NCBI RefSeq assembly: GCF_000244755.1
Contig: NZ_AHOO02000005.1
Span: forward strand, 1,616,001-1,668,761
Reading direction: 5' to 3'
Length of the DNA stretch: 52,761 nt
Origin: Leptospira licerasiae serovar Varillal str. VAR 010
Lineage (GTDB): Bacteria > Spirochaetota > Leptospiria > Leptospirales > Leptospiraceae
The translations under genes were made by a program, and so were the position numbers. A model generated the notes under the pieces. The model did not search any database. It had not been told where the DNA came from and worked only from the letters and a program-made list of their open reading frames with translations. Below, piece by piece: positions 47,001 through 52,761 of the stretch (the stretch's first letter is position 1; the number at the start of each line of letters is the position of its first letter).

Positions 47001-47542
47001 AATCTTCCATAATTACGAAATTGGAATACTTGCCCGTCATGTTCTGCAACAATGAAGTCTTTGGTTTCAGGAAGATAGAATGCGATATCGGATCTTCCGT
47101 CCCCGTTAAAATCACCGCTAACGTTTCCTTTAAAGAATCGGATCTTAGAAGGGCCGTCATAATTTTTATAACGATTCGCATAGGTCTTAAAATTATATCC
47201 GCCTTCTTTTCGGCCTTCTGCTGCTTTCCAATTTCCTGTTTGAGGATTGAAGAATACGATATCAGAAATCGCATCTCCGTTAAAATCTCCCTCAAAATAT
47301 TCGGTGGAATTCGGAAGAACTTCCGGTTCGCTGGACGCTTGGTTTACTATATTCTGCCAAGTTAATATTCGAGAAGAACTGCTATATTTGAATTCGGGTT
47401 TTGTAGTATGGCGATCGGATTCTACAGTTTTGAGAATAGGTCTTCCGGAATCGAAGGAAGTATCGTATACAAGAGAATAAGTCCAAAGTTTACCGCCAGT
47501 CCAACCGACCTCTATCTTATCCAAAAGTCTGTCCATGGTCAT
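41057..47542 (-). CDS. Giant VCBS / Tc-B-like / Rhs YD-repeat protein with variable toxin tip
   Basis: 2161 residues. Residues 1-60 continue an SpvB-type domain (MTMDRLLDKIEVGW). About 75-405 contains many VCBS/FG-GAP repeats of the type GDFNGDGxSD, with one more near 824 (GDYNGDGLTDIG). A Tc-toxin middle domain follows (about 865-1000; NGIGGTYTLEYDN, RVCTKITLDDGLGN). YD repeats fill about 1065-1915, and the Rhs core ends with ARYYDPQIARFTSADS (about 1926) and DPTGH (about 1967). The tip is a Gly/Ser/Asn-rich linker (about 1985-2050) plus a basic domain (about 2090-2161) with GREYRYTVPKSGGG and DKHWEAG. Tc-B/C and Rhs proteins form a hollow shell that carries a cleaved toxic tip. The ORF begins inside the SpvB domain, so it is read either with, or after, the ORF at 47539-48495. 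Confidence 0.88.
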   Translation of the reverse strand: MTMDRLLDKIEVGWTGGKLWTYSLVYDTSFDSGRPILKTVESDRHTTKPEFKYSSSSRILTWQNIVNQASSEPEVLPNSTEYFEGDFNGDAISDIVFFNPQTGNWKAAEGRKEGGYNFKTYANRYKNYDGPSKIRFFKGNVSGDFNGDGRSDIAFYLPETKDFIVAEHDGQVFQFRNYGRLMSGIPDIFRMEWFPGDYDGNGLSDSLLFDEPTGLWTLMLNKGGSFEFLKVGKKFQNVFRGDYSPNANLDSVSTNDTSIDGKDRAKVKFLSGDYNADGLTDISLYDQRSGKWFVGENLRNPDKSSPIYFITNWVLYKVFTAPEQALFSNDRFSGDFNGDGTSDFLLFDRSSGEWTLGETVNRTINFKIWSKAPQFKTITRWLQGDFNGDGATDVGFFSETDGKFWIGEATSNGFRYKVYSDMSYGPNQERVMKTPLPLDEVKPIKGFGVFSTSTDTKTVLLDYQYDGNSNPGKGEIAYPGCFTTNDCSASPELLLFDRKTGVFDFKKGSAFTEAVLTGFNPETTGIVTVNNGKADRYTVNTRDEVLFFGDFGTTSKFFVVTQDSGNAFKRTDLASIADSQVVSFDINSSAYAIDYFNVTTSKSALVLNDQTSTSAQRFLLTGPSGTKYLTVSGDVLDSYLQNLFQVGSETNRNRRTSFSIFSGDFAGVGKAQILLVDRTGTTHKWYLGTIGSTAINFKLLTGSVNVPVSTTVYDKTSQAGIQYALFPEVSGNSIVYEDPTDTASVVFSKIRITATTVVRTVFNPGLVGFSNQFDHRGNPIVVSDGENKIYDLSQSKIISAASPVFVLSMDRPDLMTKVYPFQWIQGDYNGDGLTDIGIIHLKEPTWYFAMSTGTVPDVIEQIKNGIGGTYTLEYDNSTKFDNNGGDNIPDLSINYRVCTKITLDDGLGNTIFKNYSYKNGVSFSAFINGKKETDAFGFTDFTMTDATGSRTVHSYFSRPYSNFMHNRALAGAEKEMHIIGSDNQDYGSSKITYEIQQIEAVPGKISYLARLSKTQNFINGTATTTSEGSVVFNGYNLTKKTDVSTDHYADSAHSSQSFTSVTDFETDSTTNQTRPKKTVSLSASSHETTSNLTYDSQGNLTRNAVTYTGSGLPSVPANITEYEYDTYGNQTEERNVSSSPARGTSYVYDDQLHQFVKEQTSFGGSLQLKTRYTTNYGKAFGSPDDSTDPNGNKSYFEYDDFGRLVESSADTDSGIKVLAVYEYGSNFPFSAKTTFPTGGADPSFALRSYKDGMGRVVHTVKTGSNGQFVRSGKITYNGNGQVVRSGQLDWADAGEIDSFVLHSQERNPSYIEYDAIGRAKKTILPIAAGETEATTLTVTYNDPFETIETHSGGTSKRTVKDGRGQVLYIEDFGSDGTQAQIGFCYDFAGKMIKKSDMYGGALSCDTSGINTKDTSGQNQVYWLYDAFGRLKKNSDPDFGVSTASYNAFGDTTQTVDARGITTSFTYDSLGRMLTKDTPEGTVYFDYDSSSGSENALGKLVRVEDNVQIKTFSYDKLGRAKKETRNIKNLTIELAGGPYITEYQYDLLGRVSSIDYPEHPVSHTRMKACYTYGTAGYITGISVQVNTNGIIPGFCNKTIVENITYNEFGQTSGFGLGNGVQTNYTYDIKQRLVRINSVGDVDGTTKTLQDAVYAFNSRNNITGITNTSSEYTTAYNYSYDGLNRLVAADGQYQESADNYTKTFRQSFAYAKNGNLLAKRNHNFNDNTLIDEWNYQYSNHQVTHIDSTQSGNNRLVMSYDSSGNMTYQRDNFKDLTKTITVDSQNRITQVQDALSTTIGNYYYDEGGFRVRKKALVPSGASFKNQEILYPSKFYGLEYSEETNILSSINNVYLNGVRIAALNEDGVTAYFLTDQVDSVAHVLDEGAHTLSRMQYEPYGEILVQRGTLDFAPKYNSQELDRETNFYFYNARYYDPQIARFTSADSVIPDDRAETQSWNRFSYLAGDPIFLADPTGHGPWMPSHPVQVPISDGGDSRQIGPTNKGGGSYGSGNGGNGGSGGRGVGTRSGGSGVSRGGGKSGGNGNSGNKGGKFSNNKNNGNEPRVQTDRHARRESMRRDKIPTSQKPDSQSKNASGREYRYTVPKSGGGKDVKSVQQQTMDRSHTNDKHWEAGKVKTDPVTGEIRYNDYGRPKLENNKSKVYYDE
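41712..42475 (-). repeat. Duplicated Rhs core end, copy in the giant gene
   Basis: The 764-base partner of 39108-39871. It encodes the last YD repeats and the conserved Rhs core, and stops where the variable tip begins. Confidence 0.85.
46320..47310 (-). repeat. VCBS/FG-GAP repeat array inside the giant gene
   Basis: Successive coding repeats of about 50-60 codons, each with a G-D-F/Y-N-G-D-G-x-(S/T)-D calcium-binding loop followed by (I/L)-x-(L/F)-(Y/F). They form beta-propeller blades in SpvB/Tc-B proteins. Confidence 0.8.
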
Positions 47543-48495
47543 AGTAAAACAGGAGCCATACTTACATAAGAATCGCCCCTTGACTTTGTGATAAACTTAA
47601 CATATTGTTTTGCAGGAAATCCGCTTTTGCTATTCCCGGTATACTTGATCTCTTGGACATATAAATTCCGTTTTTCGGAGTAGTTAGAAGTGTCGTATGT
47701 GACCTGCATATAGTTTCCGTTCCGATCTTCCGTTTTGGAAAGATACCAACTATATGTTCTGGAAATTTGGTTTGGATCGTAGATCCGATTGGAAGCAGAG
47801 TCCCCAAAGATCGTCTTGGTCCCATCAGAGTCCAGAACCTCCCAGGTCCCCCCATTTTCTATATTCGTTAATTTTAATAGTGCAAAATCTTCTTCCGTGA
47901 TTTCGGGTCTATACACTCCGTTCTCGTTAGAAGTGGAACCTGAGACTTTGATTAGTCTTTTTCCGTTCCAAGTAAATGTGTCTCTGGAATCATAGAACAA
48001 AGCCCCATATTCCGGAGTTCTTGTGATCGCTCCCAGTCCTATACTCCAGCCGATCCCAGTCCATCCATCTCCTCCAGTGGAAGAATACGATAACGCTAGG
48101 CTTGGCTGAACTCCTGCTCTTCCTGCGGGAACTTGGATTGGATAATTTAAGGAAACTGCACCGAAATTATTCGGTTCAGGTGGTGCGATAAACATGGCTC
48201 CGGCTAATGCATCTGCCTTTGTTTCCGGATCGTCTATCGCTTCGCTGTAGTTTGTAGAAATGGAAAATAGATCACTTCCTTCCGGTGCAGGTGCAGAACC
48301 GGGAGACAAGAAGGAAGTTCCAGATGGAAGTATTCCCGCTGCCCTAAACAGCCTATCTAAGGGACTGCCTCCGTTTCCACAGGAAGTAAAAAAGAACGAA
48401 AAGGCTGCGGATAAGATCCAAAATTTAAAAGAAGCTTGTGCTCTAATAAACGATACAAGTTTCTTTTTTTGAGCTGAAGATCCTTTTGACAGCAT
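47539..48495 (-). CDS. SpvB-domain lipoprotein, N-terminal part of the Tc/Rhs toxin (split ORF)
   Basis: 318 residues. The membrane signal (ILSAAFSFFF) ends at the lipobox FTSC, so the product is anchored by lipid. A Gly/Ser/Pro-rich tether follows. From about residue 110 an SpvB/Tc-B N-terminal domain begins: GAVSLNYPIQVPAGRAGVQP, LSYSSTGGDGWTGIGWSIG and ISRTYSWYLSKTEDRNGNYM are hallmark segments. The ORF stops at 47539 inside this domain, and the missing continuation (TMTMDRLLDKIEV) is found at once in another frame. Stop and next ATG overlap as ATGA. Either one T has been lost from a T-run just before (GTTTTA), or the two halves are made by coupled reinitiation or frameshifting. Confidence 0.85.
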   Translation of the reverse strand: MLSKGSSAQKKKLVSFIRAQASFKFWILSAAFSFFFTSCGNGGSPLDRLFRAAGILPSGTSFLSPGSAPAPEGSDLFSISTNYSEAIDDPETKADALAGAMFIAPPEPNNFGAVSLNYPIQVPAGRAGVQPSLALSYSSTGGDGWTGIGWSIGLGAITRTPEYGALFYDSRDTFTWNGKRLIKVSGSTSNENGVYRPEITEEDFALLKLTNIENGGTWEVLDSDGTKTIFGDSASNRIYDPNQISRTYSWYLSKTEDRNGNYMQVTYDTSNYSEKRNLYVQEIKYTGNSKSGFPAKQYVKFITKSRGDSYVSMAPVLL

Positions 48496-48538
48496 ACTTT
48501 TCCCGTTCTCTTATATTCTATTTTCTTAATGGGAGTGA

Positions 48539-48561
48539 GCGGCTCTTTACGAAAGAACCGC
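48539..48561 (-). terminator. Imperfect hairpin between the giant extracellular gene and the SpvB gene
   Basis: GCGGCTCTTT and AAAGAACCGC pair with one mismatch around a 3-base loop, about ten bases past the stop at 48572. No T-tract follows, so it may only pause or partly end transcription and leave the toxin genes in the same transcript. Confidence 0.4.
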
Positions 48562-48571
48562 CCTCGATTTG

Positions 48572-51500
48572 TTACGGAACGATTTGAACGCTAAGCGTAT
48601 AATCTCTCTCGATCAAAGGAGCGATAAAGAAGTTGTTCAAACCGAACTGAAGAGAACCTGGATATACCACATCCAAATTGAAGCCTCGAATTACTTGTTG
48701 ACTAGTATCCTGAGCAAACCAAACAGGTAGTGCTTTTGTATCATAAACACCAAGTGTCACACCTGATTGTGTTCCTTGATTGGTCGTGCTTAAGAAGAAC
48801 TCTCCACTTCCTTTGAGAGCAAAAGGACTTAAAGAGACAGTTCGCCCTCTAATTGTTCTTTTACTATTTTCATAATGTTCCCATACGGAAAGTATCGTAT
48901 TTCCTGTAATTAAAGTAGCTCCTGGTTTCTGTGTTGCATTAGCAGATACTGATCCGATTTGTAATGCATTCGTATACAAAAACTGACCGGTAGCAATATC
49001 CAATACTTTCAGATACATACCGCCATTTTGTGAATAAGTCACAAAGACTTGACCTCCCGAAAGTGATGCTTTTAGTGCATTTATATCGGACAACCCAGAA
49101 ACAAGAGTTAGGTCTGACGATCCTAATTTCGATCCGGTACTTAAATCAACCCCTCTGGCATACCAAACATCGTCCATCGCTTTCCACACTACCATTCCCT
49201 TGTTCCCAGAAGCTTTAGCGAAAATAGGTCCAGGAACAACAGAAGACTCAGCGTCTAACAACATATCGGATATCGAAACGGCTGCTCCAGTAAGTATATT
49301 ATACAGCTTAAAGTTTAGGGCTTTGTTGTATGTTGCTCCATTACGATAATGAACAGCTACCAAAACATTCGGATTACCTGAAGTGCTATCTACTCTACCC
49401 TCATATCGTCCATCACTATCATCTGCATGTACTACACTGCCAAGATTAAAGTAATCAATAGCTACAACACCGGTCGAAGTGTTGTAGATACGTCCCCTAA
49501 GGACCTTGGTAAAGGTGCTACCGCTTTGTAAGGTATCACCCCATACTACCATTGCCCTATCGGAAGAAGCGGTTGCATCAATCCTAGACCAATCACCATG
49601 ATCAAAACTTCTAGTAACAATCTTTGTCTCGGCTAAGATTGCCGAGTAAGTCCCACTCATATTTCTTATAGATAAATAAATATCTTTCGCATTCTCCCAA
49701 ACGATTGCCACTTTACCATTATCCAATTTAGCGACTAGTTCACCTGGAGAAGTGATTGCAGTGGTATTGATTTGGAATTGAGCACCTAACACAGTTCCTG
49801 TAGAGATTTGGAATACTTTACCATAAAGGTTTGTATCTCTTCTCCAAATTACCATCGTTACGTCACCTTGGGTAACGGAAACTGGTTCTCCCAAAGGAAC
49901 GGCTGTTCCTGGGTCACTAACAATATAATCGCTATTTAAAGTCCCTACTTTATAAGTACGACCACTATTTGTAGTAAGTTGGAACATACCACCAGAAAGG
50001 AAGCTTGTGAATCCTCCCGCATCTGTCCAAGAGTTCCAATAAGGAACACCTTTGTTATAATTCCCCATCCAGTTAACTGCTAAATAATCAGGAGTGTATC
50101 CGAGACATCCGGAAGGATGGAAAAGATTTGCTCCCGAGCAAGATACGGTCGCGGAGGTTAATAGAGGTAGATATTGTGGGAGAGAATAGTTAGAAGCAGG
50201 AGTTCCGTTTGTTTGAGTATTCCAATCCGTTACGAAAGAATTGTCCACAATCAAACGTGCATCGGGTGCAGCTAATGCTCCCGGAATAGTTACCCCTGTA
50301 GTCTTGATATTCTTCTTCTTCATAGCGGTATCAACAACTACCGTAAAAGAACCATCCGGGTACCCGGGAGTTGGAGTGCTACTTACTACTGTATATGGAT
50401 ACGTATCCCCACTAACGTAAATGGAATCATTTACTTCTATCGTTCCATACACTCCTGAAAGATAAATTGTATTATCTCCAATACTTGTTGGAGAACTTAA
50501 TACCCCTCTCATTTTTTTCACATCGGTGTATTTTAACGGCCAAATAGTTCTGCGATATGCACTGTTTAAAGCCGGACGAACATAGATGTTTACTAAACTA
50601 TTTTCAGGATCTACAACTGTGCTAAGCTGAGGCATACGGAGACAAATTCTGAATGTTTGGTCTGCATAACCGGAAGTGTCTATCCACATCTTTTGTATTT
50701 TATAAGCGTCCACGGCATCCGTGTCTTTATAGACATGGACCCAATCAGTTCTTTGTCCACCAAAGCCTAAGCTGATCTCAAAATCCATTACTTGATCAAT
50801 ATTGAATCGTTTGGTCGCAACCACAGGAGAATATTTGAAATCCGTAAAGTACTGGTAAGAACCACCATTTTCAGGTAAGCCAAAGTTAGGATTCAAATAT
50901 TTAGTTTGGTCCAACTTCACAGTAAATACTACTTTTTCATTAAATCCAACTTTTCCTACATAGAAAGATTTTTGATCCGGCTCATAAGGGTTTTCACCGA
51001 ACTGAGATAGATCCCATTGAGTATTTAATTTAAAGAAAGAGTTTGGATCATTTGCGTCGATGGCTCCTCCAGTAGGAGTAGAACCAGAAGACCCAATCGG
51101 AGTAGCTCCATAAGGAGGATTTACTTCATTTTTAGCTAAATCCTTTACGGAAATATAAACTATATCGTAATAATCCCCTGCCCAAATGATAGAATCCACG
51201 CCCTTTACCATCTGTGCTTTTTGAATATTGCCCGGATCGAAGATGCGGATATTAGAACCATCTACCCAGAACTCAGTTGGATCATTATATTTTCCGTTAG
51301 AATAGATCGCCCAAACCCCTGCAGTTCTCTTCTCTTCGTCCGTCCAGGCAGAAAACGGTTTTTGAACACAAGCAGTACGGCTGACTCCATCGCTACCTGA
51401 GAATGTTTGGTTTTCACAAGGTAATGTAGTAGATACTCCGGCAAAGGACTTGATTCCCTTTAAATGGATTTTGGATTGGCCGAGAGCAGGAGCGAACTCG

Positions 51501-52761
51501 CTAAAGTCGATAACATAGTCTCCGTATTCAATCTGAACTCCAGAACAAGCAACTCTCTCCAAAGCTTTTTGCAAAGTTACTCCTGGAGCAAGAGTTGTCG
51601 CAGTTTTAGTAGTGCAAGGATTTTCTACACTTAAGTCATCAAAGGCAGCAACTCTATATTTTTCACGTATTTGAGGGCCAAACACTTTAATAAGGCTTGT
51701 TCTTCCTTTTGCGTTCTCTTCTACAATTCTTAGATTATCTCCAGTAAAGCTCAAAAGTGCAGATTTATAATTAGAATCTGCGACATGAGTCATTGTATAA
51801 TCAACAATGAAAATTTTAGGAGTATAGCCGGAAGCAATTGCATTTTCAATTTCTGCTGTGTTTAAATTAGGAAGTTCCACAACATAAGGTCCGAAATCGT
51901 CTCCCCCATAAACTTCAACCTGAAATAAACTATAGTCATCATTTCTTAATCGGAAACTTTGGACTGGAATTAAATTCCCTCTCGCGTCTTCAAACATCAG
52001 TGTGCAAAGTATATTGCTCAGTTTTACCGGCATATTCACTGATCTGTTCTTAATATATAATGCTGCTCTTACATAACCAGCATTCGCATCTATTTTGGAA
52101 GTTTCGTTAATCTTAGAACTTTTTTCGGACCTATATTTTCTGGCTTTTTGGCTGGCAGAATCCGATTTAACCGTCTTTGCTTCTTTATCGATATTGTTTT
52201 TAAAAGGTTTGTCTGCCCATTTAGTAGTAGTAGCTTCTTCTAAGAATCTTTTAGACCAGCTATTTGCCTGTTTATATGAAGTGGCAACTGAGCCAGACAT
52301 GGACACTCCTGTTTCCGCAGGACCTTTTACCTCCATGCTAGTACTTACACTTAAGCTGCCTTCAGTATCGTTAGACTCGCTCATTTCCGCTTCTCTTTTA
52401 TATTGGTCCTGAAATTGAACTGTCCTCAGATTCAATTCATTTTGGTGAACCGATTCAGATCCTTCATTTTTATTGGATTCGATATCGTCAGAATTGATCT
52501 CACTTACGATCTCATCGCTTTCGCCAGTACTACTCTTTAAGATTGCGACCTTCATTGTGATAGGAGGAGCTACAACTGTGTCGATTTCCGGATAATCAGC
52601 TACCCAAACGTTCGTAGTCGTTTCATTGATATTTAATATTCCATCTCCATCGAAGTCATTCAGGATGGTGGTTCCGGTTGGATCTATTGCTCCACCTAAA
52701 GCCTGTGCACTTACCTTTGTTCCCGGCTTTAAATTAAACAAGTTATTCACCGGCGTAACCG
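48572..52761 (-). CDS. Very large extracellular/lipoprotein-type protein, 5' end outside window
   Basis: The frame is open to the window edge (a GTG at 52750 is only an internal codon), giving about 1395 visible residues. Near the visible start is a thrombospondin-3-type calcium loop (DFDGDGILNINE), then a Ser/Glu-rich linker. A region at about 140-370 has GYVRAALYIKNRSVNMPVKL and SGYTPKIFIVDYTMTHV; its layout recalls the pore-domain region of protective-antigen-like binary toxin components. The C-terminal part (about 960-1300) holds repeated strands with a V-x-V-x-W pattern every 50-60 residues (VTMVIWRRD, VAIVWENA, AMVVWGDT, GMVVWKAM), probably a beta-propeller. It resembles the Leptospira lipoproteins that I recall as the LIC12048 family, from memory only. 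It precedes the SpvB gene by 76 bases. Confidence 0.75.
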   Translation of the reverse strand, partial: VTPVNNLFNLKPGTKVSAQALGGAIDPTGTTILNDFDGDGILNINETTTNVWVADYPEIDTVVAPPITMKVAILKSSTGESDEIVSEINSDDIESNKNEGSESVHQNELNLRTVQFQDQYKREAEMSESNDTEGSLSVSTSMEVKGPAETGVSMSGSVATSYKQANSWSKRFLEEATTTKWADKPFKNNIDKEAKTVKSDSASQKARKYRSEKSSKINETSKIDANAGYVRAALYIKNRSVNMPVKLSNILCTLMFEDARGNLIPVQSFRLRNDDYSLFQVEVYGGDDFGPYVVELPNLNTAEIENAIASGYTPKIFIVDYTMTHVADSNYKSALLSFTGDNLRIVEENAKGRTSLIKVFGPQIREKYRVAAFDDLSVENPCTTKTATTLAPGVTLQKALERVACSGVQIEYGDYVIDFSEFAPALGQSKIHLKGIKSFAGVSTTLPCENQTFSGSDGVSRTACVQKPFSAWTDEEKRTAGVWAIYSNGKYNDPTEFWVDGSNIRIFDPGNIQKAQMVKGVDSIIWAGDYYDIVYISVKDLAKNEVNPPYGATPIGSSGSTPTGGAIDANDPNSFFKLNTQWDLSQFGENPYEPDQKSFYVGKVGFNEKVVFTVKLDQTKYLNPNFGLPENGGSYQYFTDFKYSPVVATKRFNIDQVMDFEISLGFGGQRTDWVHVYKDTDAVDAYKIQKMWIDTSGYADQTFRICLRMPQLSTVVDPENSLVNIYVRPALNSAYRRTIWPLKYTDVKKMRGVLSSPTSIGDNTIYLSGVYGTIEVNDSIYVSGDTYPYTVVSSTPTPGYPDGSFTVVVDTAMKKKNIKTTGVTIPGALAAPDARLIVDNSFVTDWNTQTNGTPASNYSLPQYLPLLTSATVSCSGANLFHPSGCLGYTPDYLAVNWMGNYNKGVPYWNSWTDAGGFTSFLSGGMFQLTTNSGRTYKVGTLNSDYIVSDPGTAVPLGEPVSVTQGDVTMVIWRRDTNLYGKVFQISTGTVLGAQFQINTTAITSPGELVAKLDNGKVAIVWENAKDIYLSIRNMSGTYSAILAETKIVTRSFDHGDWSRIDATASSDRAMVVWGDTLQSGSTFTKVLRGRIYNTSTGVVAIDYFNLGSVVHADDSDGRYEGRVDSTSGNPNVLVAVHYRNGATYNKALNFKLYNILTGAAVSISDMLLDAESSVVPGPIFAKASGNKGMVVWKAMDDVWYARGVDLSTGSKLGSSDLTLVSGLSDINALKASLSGGQVFVTYSQNGGMYLKVLDIATGQFLYTNALQIGSVSANATQKPGATLITGNTILSVWEHYENSKRTIRGRTVSLSPFALKGSGEFFLSTTNQGTQSGVTLGVYDTKALPVWFAQDTSQQVIRGFNLDVVYPGSLQFGLNNFFIAPLIERDYTLSVQIVP

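Noticed and set aside
46320..47310. Regular repeats that might be taken for a CRISPR array
   Set aside because: They are coding VCBS repeats with conserved residues, variable DNA and no constant repeat-spacer pattern.
43735..47365. Several 60-110-codon antisense frames across the giant Rhs gene
   Set aside because: They are shadows of a strongly coding minus strand with repeated motifs; none has a domain or start signal.

Overview
The window looks like chromosomal DNA from a spirochaete of the genus Leptospira, probably an environmental or intermediate lineage. This is inferred from moderate AT-richness, spirochaete-style lipoprotein signals ending in Ser-Cys or Gly-Cys, multi-membrane-segment PP2C-type phosphatases with HAMP and TPR parts, a class III cyclase, 7TMR-DISM kinases, and a giant lipoprotein SpvB/Tc/Rhs locus. 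No rRNA, tRNA or CRISPR array was seen.

Layout. 1-8211: two paralogous membrane PP2C (SpoIIE-type) phosphatases pointing away from each other, with a divergent NmrA-like oxidoreductase / AraC-type regulator pair between them. 8248-12333: a two-gene ABC-2 exporter, a small membrane protein and a short RecQ helicase. 12407-18955: a lipoprotein-type 7TMR-DISM histidine kinase, an outer-membrane-like protein, a small coiled-coil membrane protein, a nucleoside-sugar-type epimerase, and an ArsR-type repressor divergent from an outer-membrane protein, with two matching palindromes between them. 19041-24219 (minus): a tightly packed run DinB-like / ATP-grasp / adenylate cyclase / MBOAT acyltransferase / SGNH-like partner. 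24319-30395 (minus): phosphate uptake, with pstS-pstC-pstA-pstB preceded by an OprO/OprP-type porin and a small lipoprotein. 30606-36640 (minus): an MFS transporter, exbB-exbD-exbD-tonB, and a lipoprotein glycoside hydrolase of GH5 type.

36641-52761 (minus) is an accessory toxin locus. A very large extracellular protein (5' end outside the window) is followed by an SpvB-domain lipoprotein. That ORF runs through an ATGA overlap into a 2161-residue VCBS / Tc-B-like / YD-repeat (Rhs) protein, whose variable C-terminal tip overlaps a small candidate immunity gene. Downstream lie a dispersed repeat, then a second displaced Rhs end carrying a different C-terminal tip and its own candidate membrane immunity gene, then a second copy of the dispersed repeat. 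This is the architecture of a polymorphic toxin with a silent or alternative tip cassette.

The second notable signal is regulatory. Upstream of pstS, the porin and the exbB-tonB operon there are direct repeats of a (G/A)TTAC(A/G)-like hexamer, wholly or mostly on an 11-bp period. This resembles a PhoB-type box and suggests one phosphate-starvation regulon that includes a TonB energising system.
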